From: Marinilabiliaceae bacterium UBA5488
GTDB taxonomy: Bacteria > Bacteroidota > Bacteroidia > Bacteroidales > Marinilabiliaceae
Direction of reading: 5' to 3'
DNA: 33,522 nt
Assembly (NCBI GenBank): GCA_002427105.1
Contig: DIPM01000022.1
Coordinates: forward strand, 1-33,522
Shown here: positions 17,701-23,134 of the stretch, one piece after another
Layout of the letters: every line of letters starts with the position of its first letter
Position numbering within the stretch: position 1 is the first letter of the stretch
Made by a program: the position numbers and the translations under genes
Notes under the pieces: generated by a model
Told to the model about the DNA's origin: nothing
Seen by the model: the letters and a program-made list of their open reading frames with translations, nothing else
Databases searched by the model: none

Positions 17701-19267
17701 TCATTAATTGCCAGGTCTTCATCCGGGGAGATAGATTGGTGCCCTTCAACAGCTTGGCTACAAGAGCCTGAGGTGCTTCAATACCGGCATTGCTAAATTC
17801 TCCGACTTTGAATACCTGACCGTTGTAAGTGTATTCATAAGCTACTGCCAACACTTCGTCGGCATTGAGCTGAGTATTCAAAGAGATATATCCCAACTTT
17901 GAATTAAGGGTATATTCAGACTCGGGAACCAGTCTGGCGTTCTCCACCCGTTCGTAATCGCGTGATGTGGTAAATTGTGAGCCCTCGGCCGGAACAATGC
18001 CTTGCAGGATTCCTGTAGATTGGGCGATATCGCGAATTCCGCTATAGGTACTTGTCATTAGGTTATAAAGCTCGTTAGCTTTATTGTGTGGAAAGATTAC
18101 ATTGGCCTGCCCAGCCCAGGTTATAGGCTTTTCCATATTGGAGGCGCCCTCGCCAAGGTCAGAGAAAGCTACAATGTTGCGCGCCTGCTGAAAATCGCCG
18201 CTTCTATTGGTTATCCATACCTCAACCTTAGTAATATTAAAGGGGGAGTTGATAACAGGCAGATTGGCCATTGCCCGGTCAAAGTTATCCTTAAAGGCAT
18301 GTGAGAGGAAGAAGTGACGGTTGCGGTCGTACTGGTCAACTGCCAAATCGAAGTCTTGCGTTTGTGCACCCCCCTGAATATTCATCACCGATGTTTCGCC
18401 TTTCTGCTGCGAAAACAAGGTCTGCACGGATAACTTCCCGAATTGCATTTCGGTTTTTACCCCGAAGAGGCTTTGGCTCCCGGTTATCAGGGTTCCGGGG
18501 AGCGACATACTGACGTTACCCGCTTCAATACTCTTAATTATATCGTCTTCCCCGCCGCTATATTCAAGGTTTATTTGGTTTTCAAAATCGAAAGTGGCTT
18601 CAGTGTTATAGTTGATTCCCAATTTCAAACGCTCACCAATTGTTCCCTGGATGTTCATCTGAATTTTCTGTTGGAAATCAAAGGTCGTCGTTTTCCTTAG
18701 TCTTTCCTGAAGGGTGGGGTTATCAATTTTGGTGGTGTTTACGCCAATCCTCAATTCGGCAATTCCCTGAGGTTTGATATTGACAACATTGCTGCCGAAT
18801 AAGCTTTCAAACATCTCGCCGGCTACCCTGAAGCGGCCGAATCTGTTAGCGTCGCCATCTTCGGTCTGAGCGGCCTTTTCACCCCAAAAACGTTGCATTG
18901 AGCTACGCAGTTGCCGGTTGTTGTATTCTTCCAAAGTCAAGCTGTAGGGAAGCTTTACAGGAATGTTGCCTATCATCCTGTACATTGTAACCATCCCGGT
19001 TTCAGGGTCATATTCAGCACTATATTCTATATTGTCAGGGTCCTGAAGGCTTATGGGGCTGCTCTTCCGGGGCAGGGGAGTCTGTCTTTCGGATGTTGGA
19101 GGATTTATCCTTTGAGGATCAAGGGTTTCGCTTGTCGGGTCAGACTGCGGGTATGGAGCTGTCAATTCGGTAGCTGGCGTTGCGGGGGCATATTCGCTGG
19201 CGCCGGCCAACACAAAAAGAAAAGTCAATAACGGAACAAGTAGTTTGTATTTAAAACTCTTTCTCAA
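11798..19267 (-). CDS. sprA: SprA (Sov): giant outer-membrane translocon of the type IX secretion system
   Basis: The 2489 aa product matches SprA/Sov, the very large single-chain beta-barrel through which T9SS cargo crosses the outer membrane. A signal peptide (about residues 1-23) precedes a Pro/Thr/Ser-rich stretch to about residue 75. Family blocks include SLFGVKTEMQFG, the segment around DRNRHFFLSHAF, and DDFEGTKIPIDM, in the usual order. The second half alternates amphipathic strands with long loops, and the C-terminus ends in FGVNFRFSLAQ. A Gln-rich linker and an inserted beta-sandwich-like segment occur near residues 1900-2000. The length is normal for the family (about 2400-2500 aa) and no frameshift is seen. 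It lies 42 bp after ruvA and 84 bp before gcvH, so it is probably read from the promoter ahead of the ThiL-like gene. Plug and PorV partners are encoded elsewhere. Confidence 0.96.
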   Translation of the reverse strand: MRKSFKYKLLVPLLTFLFVLAGASEYAPATPATELTAPYPQSDPTSETLDPQRINPPTSERQTPLPRKSSPISLQDPDNIEYSAEYDPETGMVTMYRMIGNIPVKLPYSLTLEEYNNRQLRSSMQRFWGEKAAQTEDGDANRFGRFRVAGEMFESLFGSNVVNIKPQGIAELRIGVNTTKIDNPTLQERLRKTTTFDFQQKIQMNIQGTIGERLKLGINYNTEATFDFENQINLEYSGGEDDIIKSIEAGNVSMSLPGTLITGSQSLFGVKTEMQFGKLSVQTLFSQQKGETSVMNIQGGAQTQDFDLAVDQYDRNRHFFLSHAFKDNFDRAMANLPVINSPFNITKVEVWITNRSGDFQQARNIVAFSDLGEGASNMEKPITWAGQANVIFPHNKANELYNLMTSTYSGIRDIAQSTGILQGIVPAEGSQFTTSRDYERVENARLVPESEYTLNSKLGYISLNTQLNADEVLAVAYEYTYNGQVFKVGEFSNAGIEAPQALVAKLLKGTNLSPRMKTWQLMMKNIYSIGAYQVSPEDFRMNVVFMNDSLGSYIPNFAEEGDLNGELFISILELDKLNKHLDPYPDGTFDFVPGFTIIPAQGRIIFPVLEPFGAHIEKKLQSIPASIREKYIFKELYDSTLTVASRAAEKNKYRLQGSYKSSGGSEISLNAFNIPRGSVIVTAGGLRLTENVDYSVDYTSGRITILNNGLLESGTPIQVALESQSLFNLQTKTLIGTHLDYRFSENFNIGGTVMHLRERPLTQKVAFGDEPIANTIWGLNTSYFTESNLLTKWIDKLPLVETKTPSSIAFEAEFAQLVPGHPDIIKKEGTSYIDDFEGTKIPIDMKQRDAWHLASVPQGQSSIFPFAELNNDLRSGYGRARLAWYHIDPLFLRKSNLTPDHIRRDKDAQSNHYVREVYEREIFPNKNPAYGEPTNISVLNLAYYPAERGPYNFSTNLNFDGSLVNPKQNWAGIMRKIDTNDFESSNIDHIEFWMMDPFIYDEGTHRGGDLYINLGDVSEDILKDSRKFFEQGLPGPGEPFDVDSTAWGYIPKQQSLVNAFSNDAETRMMQDLGLNGMNSEKERSFYRQGNDSFLELIDNMYINLQLSEEAYASIINDPAADDFKYFRGSEHDSRQASILERYKYYNNPEGNSRPSEYSGESFSTAATNIPDGEDINRDNTLSEAENYFQYKITLQPGQMEIGQNYITDITSNSVKLENGNTEEVTWYQFKIPVNAPDSVIGDLDDLRSVRFMRMFLHNFEDTVVLRFASLDLIRAEWRRYEKELYDIRDNVSPNPNSEFDVSAVNIEENGRREPIAYILPPGVDRVIDPANPSVRELNEQALSLKVKDLASGDARAVYKSIGMDIRQYKRLKMDIHAEAIEGYNLNDGEMVAFIRIGTDYQNNYYEYELPLKLTPPGLYFDNNMSHRYQVWPEENRIDLPLELLQQVKLRRNDAMRAANSSVRLTEEYPWYDPEKPSNKVSIKGNPNLANVKTVMIGVRNSSIDEKSAEIWVNELRLSDFNEQGGWAANSRMNVKLADLGSVSVAGRASTVGFGSIDQSVTERSQENFYQYDVATSLELGKFIGPESRLSIPFYAGISEQVASPEYYPLDPDIPLEVALDNAGSKSERDSIREMSQDYTKRKSINFTNVRIQPKDNDVPFYAPSNLSATYSYNETYRRNIDTEYLSDKNYRGILAYNFINQPKAFEPFKQVKGSSLALIRDFNLYLAPTQLAYRWELNRGYREEQLRNISNPTFKIPVSVNKDFYWNRYFELTYNLSRGLKFDFRSTNNAIIDEPEGPVNKNRYRDEYEIWKDSVMTGILNMGRTTNYQHNVSVSYQIPINKLPYMDWTSASLNYGALYNWQQGPVTNLDYEWGNIIRNSNTIQGNGQLNLNNLYNKSPYLRNLNRPVQRQSAQQQRGNQGETVRFTQHNLEMKAGESFTVNHRLGTPTVTARVFNESGHPVRGEQSIVDNNTLTFTPQQDVSNGRIMVSGQKVEEKKPGKAIKDFSLRLLTGLRNVSLSYSENNGTILPGYMPETKFLGAENYNGSQAPGIPFMLGWQDRDYAMRAANLDWLTTDSTLNTPYTMTHSQDVTLRVMLEPINGLKINLTANRRYANNLNEYYLYNNGRFDAYNTMESGSMSMTFNVFRTAFEKIEKKGVFQSDAFDRFLENRQIIASRLGEKRRGTTFPTGIYTDTPYEIIEGMPYLPEGYDNEGIELNEGADGYSLSSQDVMIPAFLAAYSGKSADGIFLDAIPSLLQMQPNWSITYDGLSRIEWLKKYIRSFDLSHAYRSTYNVGQYLTNLDWEDMRDGFSYMRDERGNFIPKYQINGVSISEQFAPFLQLNITWNNSLSTRVEYKKSRIINLSLNNNQLIENYNDEYVIGLGYRFDKMDLILGSGSGQRKMSSDLNLRADISIRDNFSVIRRIEEALNQMTAGQRITTLKFTADYVLSDRFNMQLFYDRQLNKPYISTSYPITNSSFGVNFRFSLAQ

Positions 19268-19309
19268 AGGAACGGGCTTTACGGCATTAGGCGCTTACTG
19301 TCCAACAAC

Positions 19310-19891
19310 TCACAACATTTTTAGAGACAACTTGATGAGTTGTTCGACCCGAAGCTCCGGTTGAGCCGATAATATTTTATCAATTGCCTTTTGTGAAGGG
19401 GCACGTGCAAATCCCAACATCACTAAAGCAGATAACGCCTCATCGCGTACTGTATTGTCCATTCCGGCAAATAATTTTTCGTCTCCCTGCTCTCTTCCTA
19501 CCTTATCTTTGAGCTCGATAATAACTCTTTGAGCAGTTTTTAGGCCTATTCCTTTTATACTCTTGATTATATCTGTGTTTTCGGAAACTATAGCCGATCT
19601 AAGCTCAGCCGGAGGCAAAGATGATAGCATCATACGAGCGGTATTGGCTCCAATTCCCGAAACAGACATTAATTGTCTGAAAAGCTCCCTTTCAGAAGGC
19701 TCAAAAAACCCGTAAAGGTTGTAAGCGTCTTCCCTGATTTGCTCATGAACCAAAAGGCTTACCTCCTTTTTGTCCTTTATTTGGGAATAGGTATTGAGAG
19801 AAATATTGATAAAATACCCCAATCCGTTATTTTCAATAATTACATGAGCCGGACTGTTTTCTGTTATTTTGCCGGAAATATATTCGTACAT
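19310..19891 (-). CDS. ruvA: Holliday junction branch-migration complex subunit RuvA
   Basis: RuvA binds four-way DNA junctions as a tetramer and recruits the RuvB motor. The 193 aa length is typical. Domain I is an OB fold starting MYEYISGKI. Domain II carries the two helix-hairpin-helix motifs, SVSGIGANTARMML (about residues 74-88) and SIKGIGLKTAQRVIIEL (about 110-126). Domain III is the small C-terminal helical bundle that contacts RuvB (EALSALVMLGFARAPSQKAI). It sits between the ThiL-like gene, 25 bp upstream, and sprA, 42 bp downstream, all on the same strand. ruvB and ruvC are not in the window. Confidence 0.95.
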   Translation of the reverse strand: MYEYISGKITENSPAHVIIENNGLGYFINISLNTYSQIKDKKEVSLLVHEQIREDAYNLYGFFEPSERELFRQLMSVSGIGANTARMMLSSLPPAELRSAIVSENTDIIKSIKGIGLKTAQRVIIELKDKVGREQGDEKLFAGMDNTVRDEALSALVMLGFARAPSQKAIDKILSAQPELRVEQLIKLSLKML

Positions 19892-19916
19892 ATTTTTTGT
19901 CTTTAATAATTATTTG

Positions 19917-20951
19917 TTAATGATATTCTTTTCCCCAACCGGGTGCTTTCAGGTCGGTTTCATCATCGGTAGCCGTAATCATTCTGCAAGCTTTCTCCGG
20001 CTCTGTAATATAACCAATAGCAGTAATATTTTTGGGCAAGCTGTCGGCTGCTGCCTCATAAACTTTTAATGGCAAGGTGAATAACAATTCATAATCTTCC
20101 CCGCCGTTAAGAGCGGCTATCAAAGGGTTGAAATTAAGCTCCGCGGCTGCTTTAAGGCTAGCCTGATTAAGGGGCACTTTGTTTTCATAAATACGACAGC
20201 CTTTTTTTGAAGCCCTGCACATGAGTATCAAGGAAGTAGCCAAGCCTTCACTAATACCGGTCATTGCAGTGGGCGTTATTCCGAGCTCATTAAGTTTGGC
20301 AATAATTGATATACGGGCCTCGGGTTTGAGTTGCCTTCTCAATACGTAATCGTTGTTGCCGAAGTCCGGTTGGCTGACATCATTTGATTTAAGCACGCGC
20401 TTTTCACGCTCCAGCAGATGTAGTCCTAGCAGGGCTCCGCCCAAATCACCGGTCACGCATATAACATCGGTATCATTTGCTCCGCTGCGTGTTACGCTTC
20501 CTGTGGCATAAGGCATACCTGTCAAGGTAATGGCAATAGTTAAGCCGGTTAGAGAAGTGGTCGGCTTAAACGACGAAAGCGTAATCCCATAATCTTTGCA
20601 TGCTTCGAACACTCCCCTCATCAGCAATTCAAGCATTTGCAGAGTCAGTTTGTTGCTGATACCCAAACTCAAGGCCAGCTGAGATGGCTTGGCGTTCATA
20701 GCTAAAATATTGTTGACCGAAGCCGTTATTGCCTTATAGCCTAGATGCTGCAAAGGAGTATATACGAGGTCGAAATTTATCCCTTCCAGAAAGAGGCTTG
20801 TGGAGCTGATGGTTTCCGGTGTCTTAACGAGGGCAAAGGCGTCCTCATCAACTAAAGCGGCAGATGAATCAAGAGTTTTATATTGCTCAATGAAGTAATC
20901 TATCAGGCCGTACAATCCTAAGTCAGCCAAGGTTTTCGTGTTTTCACCCAT
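19917..20951 (-). CDS. ThiL-like (thiamine-monophosphate kinase / AIR synthase-related) protein with substituted metal-site residues
   Basis: A 344 aa protein from the ATG at 20951; an upstream in-frame start at 21005 would run across the promoter and is rejected. The fold is clearly ThiL-like: the segments EGINFD, PLQHLGYKAI, SLTGLTI, GDLGGALLGLHLLEREK, RQLKPEAR and GGEDYELLFT are in family order. ThiL phosphorylates thiamine monophosphate using a cluster of Mg-binding aspartates. Here most of those positions differ from the ThiL pattern as I recall it: GDDA is D35-E36-D37-A38, TTD is STS (50-52), the SD of NLSD is N80-N81, GGDTT is replaced around K129-P130, and ISDG is ISEG (233-236). The protein may therefore be a non-catalytic or altered paralogue. 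Pipelines may label it thiL. It is first in a run with ruvA, sprA and gcvH. Confidence 0.82.
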   Translation of the reverse strand: MGENTKTLADLGLYGLIDYFIEQYKTLDSSAALVDEDAFALVKTPETISSTSLFLEGINFDLVYTPLQHLGYKAITASVNNILAMNAKPSQLALSLGISNKLTLQMLELLMRGVFEACKDYGITLSSFKPTTSLTGLTIAITLTGMPYATGSVTRSGANDTDVICVTGDLGGALLGLHLLEREKRVLKSNDVSQPDFGNNDYVLRRQLKPEARISIIAKLNELGITPTAMTGISEGLATSLILMCRASKKGCRIYENKVPLNQASLKAAAELNFNPLIAALNGGEDYELLFTLPLKVYEAAADSLPKNITAIGYITEPEKACRMITATDDETDLKAPGWGKEYH

Positions 20952-20981
20952 CGTATTATGGTTTTTCAGTTTTCGGAAGGC

Positions 20982-21013
20982 CAAAGATACAAAATAATGT
21001 GGCACGGCTCAAT
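20982..21013 (-). promoter_or_regulatory. Promoter for ThiL-like/ruvA/sprA/gcvH run
   Basis: On the minus strand, TTG (21012-21010) is followed by 20 bases and then TATCTTTG (20989-20982), an exact match to the Bacteroidetes primary-sigma promoter (TTG-N19-21-TAnnTTTG). Transcription would start near 20975, leaving a leader of about 25 bases before the ATG at 20951. This start argues against the longer reading frame that begins at 21005. Confidence 0.75.
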
Positions 21014-21223
21014 CCTCGCTTAACTATGTTGAACAACATAACAGTGATTGAAAGATAGGCTGTTAATATAATAAGGCTTGCCGCAAGCCCGGAGAAGTTC
21101 TAACATCTCGTCTTTTTAAGAAATTGATAAGATAAAAGCAGCTCTGAGAGTTTGGCTTTAAGGTCGAATAGGCATAGTGTTGTTATTATTCTTGTGTTGA
21201 GCCTTGATTTGTAGCTGCAAAAG
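21014..21223. other. Gene-free centre of the divergent promoter region
   Basis: The whole gap between the ThiL-like gene and rimP is 376 bp (20952-21327). Its two ends carry the divergent promoters described separately; the centre shows no coding frame. One short stem is visible, gcttgc/gcaagc at about 21083-21095, with no T-run. No tRNA-like sequence is seen, in contrast to enterobacteria, where metY precedes rimP. Confidence 0.5.
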
Positions 21224-21255
21224 TTTGGAAAATAAACAATTCGTCACTACATTTG
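21224..21255 (+). promoter_or_regulatory. Promoter for rimP-nusA-infB
   Basis: TTTG at 21224-21227, a 20-base spacer, then TACATTTG at 21248-21255 match the Bacteroidetes -33/-7 consensus exactly. The start point would be about 21260-21263, giving a leader of about 65 bases that includes the hairpin at 21280-21299. Confidence 0.78.
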
Positions 21256-21279
21256 CGGAGATTTTATACCTGGAAAGAG

Positions 21280-21303
21280 TAGGGGACTTGTGTCCCCTAT
21301 TTT
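21280..21303 (+). terminator. Leader hairpin before rimP (attenuator-like)
   Basis: taggggac (21280-21287) pairs with gtccccta (21292-21299) around a four-base loop, extendable by two weaker pairs, and is followed by tttt at 21300-21303. It lies within the short predicted leader, 28 bases ahead of the rimP ATG. Its shape suits a weak intrinsic terminator or an attenuator; it could also be a protein-binding hairpin or an mRNA 5' stabiliser. Confidence 0.55.
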
Positions 21304-21327
21304 GTTGGTAGTTTTGAAAATATTGCT

Positions 21328-21792
21328 ATGATTACCAAGGAGAAGATATTAGATATTATTCAGCAAAAGATAGAGGAAGACAACTATTTTATTGTTGAGG
21401 TTGATATCAAGCCGGGTGGACGGATTGTGGTTTTGATTGACGGCGATGAGGGGGTGTCTATTGATTATTGCATCTCCATATCGCGATTGATTGAACAATC
21501 GCTTGATCGTGATACAGAAGATTTTGAACTTGAGGTTTCATCTCCGGGTCTTGGACAGCCTTTAAAGGTTCATCGCCAATATCTTAAGGGTATTGGACGG
21601 GAGTTTGAGGTGCTCTGCAAATCCGGATTAAAGTATAGCGGAGAGCTTTTGTCGGTCAGCGACACGGGTTTTGTCCTGAAGGAAGAAAAGATGGTCAAAT
21701 CCGAGGGAAAGAAGAAAAAAGAGTTGCAGGTTATCGAACATGCGTTTATTTTTGAAGAGCTGAAATCAGTAAAAGAGATAATAAAGTTTTAA
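21328..21792 (+). CDS. rimP: Ribosome maturation factor RimP
   Basis: RimP assists 30S subunit maturation. The 154 aa length is typical. The N-terminal alpha/beta domain contains the ISRLIEQSLDRDTEDFELEVSSPGLGQPL block that is the best family marker (about residues 47-80), followed by the C-terminal SH3-like domain with a Lys-rich insertion (about 125-140, KSEGKKKKELQV). It is the first gene of the conserved rimP-nusA-infB operon, with nusA 26 bp downstream. The leader hairpin and the consensus promoter lie just upstream. Confidence 0.95.
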   Translation: MITKEKILDIIQQKIEEDNYFIVEVDIKPGGRIVVLIDGDEGVSIDYCISISRLIEQSLDRDTEDFELEVSSPGLGQPLKVHRQYLKGIGREFEVLCKSGLKYSGELLSVSDTGFVLKEEKMVKSEGKKKKELQVIEHAFIFEELKSVKEIIKF

Positions 21793-21818
21793 CAAAGACA
21801 TTATATACCAAACTGACA

Positions 21819-23060
21819 ATGGAACATATCAATTTAATAGATACCTTTTCGGAATTCAAAGAGTTGAAGAACATCGACAGAGTTACTCTTATCAGGGTCC
21901 TGGAGGACGCGTTCAGGAGCGTGTTGGTTAAACTTTTCGGTACCGATGATAATTTCGACGTTATAATAAATACTGATAAAGGTGACTTTGAGATTTGGCG
22001 TAACCGTGAAGTTGTGGCTGATGATGAGGTGAGCGATGAAAACTTGCAGATTTCCTTAAGTCAGGCCAAGAAGATTGATGAAGATTATGAGATAGGCGAA
22101 GAAGTGACCGATGAAGTTAAGTTTTTAGATTTTGGGCGTAGGGCTATTTTGGGTCTTCGTCAGAATCTTTCATCACGTATTATGGAGCTTCAGAAAGATG
22201 CTATCTACAACAAATACAAAGAGCGTATCGGTGAAATTGTAACCGGTGAAGTTTACCAGGTTTGGAAGCGGGAGATGCTTGTGCTCGATGATGAGGGTAA
22301 TGAGCTGATATTGCCCAAGACAGAGCAGATACCGTCTGACTTTTATCGTAAAGGCGACACCATACGTGCCGTTGTTGCGAAGGTTGATATCCGTAACAAC
22401 AACCCCTTGATTATTTTGTCGCGTACTGCTGATGTATTTCTTGAGCGTTTATTCGAGCTTGAAGTACCTGAAATAAATGACGGACTGATTACCATCAAAA
22501 AGATTGTTCGTCAACCCGGTGAGCGTGCAAAGGTGGCTGTTGAGTCCTACGACGATCGCATCGACCCGGTTGGTGCCTGCGTTGGAATGAAAGGATCGCG
22601 TATTCACGGCATCGTTCGTGAGCTGCGTAATGAGAATATTGATGTAATTAATTATACCACAAACATTCAGTTGTTTATCCAGCGGGCATTGAATCCTGCA
22701 AAGGTGACCAGCATCAAGTTGCTTGAAGAAAGCAAAAGGGCTCAGGTTTATCTGCAGCCCGAAGAGGTTTCGCTGGCTATAGGCAAGGGGGGCTTGAATA
22801 TTCGCCTGGCCAGTCAGTTAACCGGATATGAGTTGGATGTTTACCGTGAAACAGAGGAAGAAGAGGAAGAAGAAGACGTATCATTGGACGAATTCTCAGA
22901 TGAGATTGAGAGCTGGGTACTTGATGCCCTTAAGGCGATAGGTTGTGATACAGCCAAATCTGTTTTAGATTTGTCTGTTGAGGATCTTGCCAAGCGTACT
23001 GATCTTGAAGAGGAAACAATTCAGGATGTGATAACAATATTGAAATCTGAATTTGAATAA
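21819..23060 (+). CDS. nusA: Transcription elongation/termination factor NusA
   Basis: NusA binds RNA polymerase and nascent RNA, modulating pausing, termination and antitermination. The 413 aa protein has the N-terminal polymerase-binding domain (residues about 1-125), an S1 domain (about 135-200, IGEIVTGEVYQVWKREM), and KH domains with GACVGMKGSRIHGIVREL and SLAIGKGGLNIRLASQL. A run of eight acidic residues (about 346-354) precedes a short C-terminal helix-hairpin-helix-like segment. The long acidic repeats of E. coli NusA are missing, as is usual for this phylum. It is the middle gene of rimP-nusA-infB. Confidence 0.96.
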   Translation: MEHINLIDTFSEFKELKNIDRVTLIRVLEDAFRSVLVKLFGTDDNFDVIINTDKGDFEIWRNREVVADDEVSDENLQISLSQAKKIDEDYEIGEEVTDEVKFLDFGRRAILGLRQNLSSRIMELQKDAIYNKYKERIGEIVTGEVYQVWKREMLVLDDEGNELILPKTEQIPSDFYRKGDTIRAVVAKVDIRNNNPLIILSRTADVFLERLFELEVPEINDGLITIKKIVRQPGERAKVAVESYDDRIDPVGACVGMKGSRIHGIVRELRNENIDVINYTTNIQLFIQRALNPAKVTSIKLLEESKRAQVYLQPEEVSLAIGKGGLNIRLASQLTGYELDVYRETEEEEEEEDVSLDEFSDEIESWVLDALKAIGCDTAKSVLDLSVEDLAKRTDLEEETIQDVITILKSEFE

Positions 23061-23066
23061 TTAGCT

Positions 23067-23074
23067 TATCTTTG
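23067..23074 (+). promoter_or_regulatory. Possible internal -7 element before infB
   Basis: TATCTTTG exactly matches TAnnTTTG and lies 61 bp before the infB ATG in the nusA-infB gap. The nearest suitable TTG (23040-23042) is 24 bases upstream of it, a little too far, so activity is doubtful. It could give extra infB expression. Confidence 0.3.
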
Positions 23075-23134
23075 GCATTTATTGAATTTGATAGTATTTC
23101 ACCGATCTTCCGAACTTAATTGAAAGTAGCTTTT

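Noticed and set aside
11798..19267. sprA as two or more broken genes
   Set aside because: The frame is continuous for 2489 codons, and signature blocks occur in normal order with normal total length.
20952..21005. N-terminal extension of the ThiL-like protein
   Set aside because: The extra 18 codons span the predicted -7 element and transcription start, and the family begins at about MGENTK.
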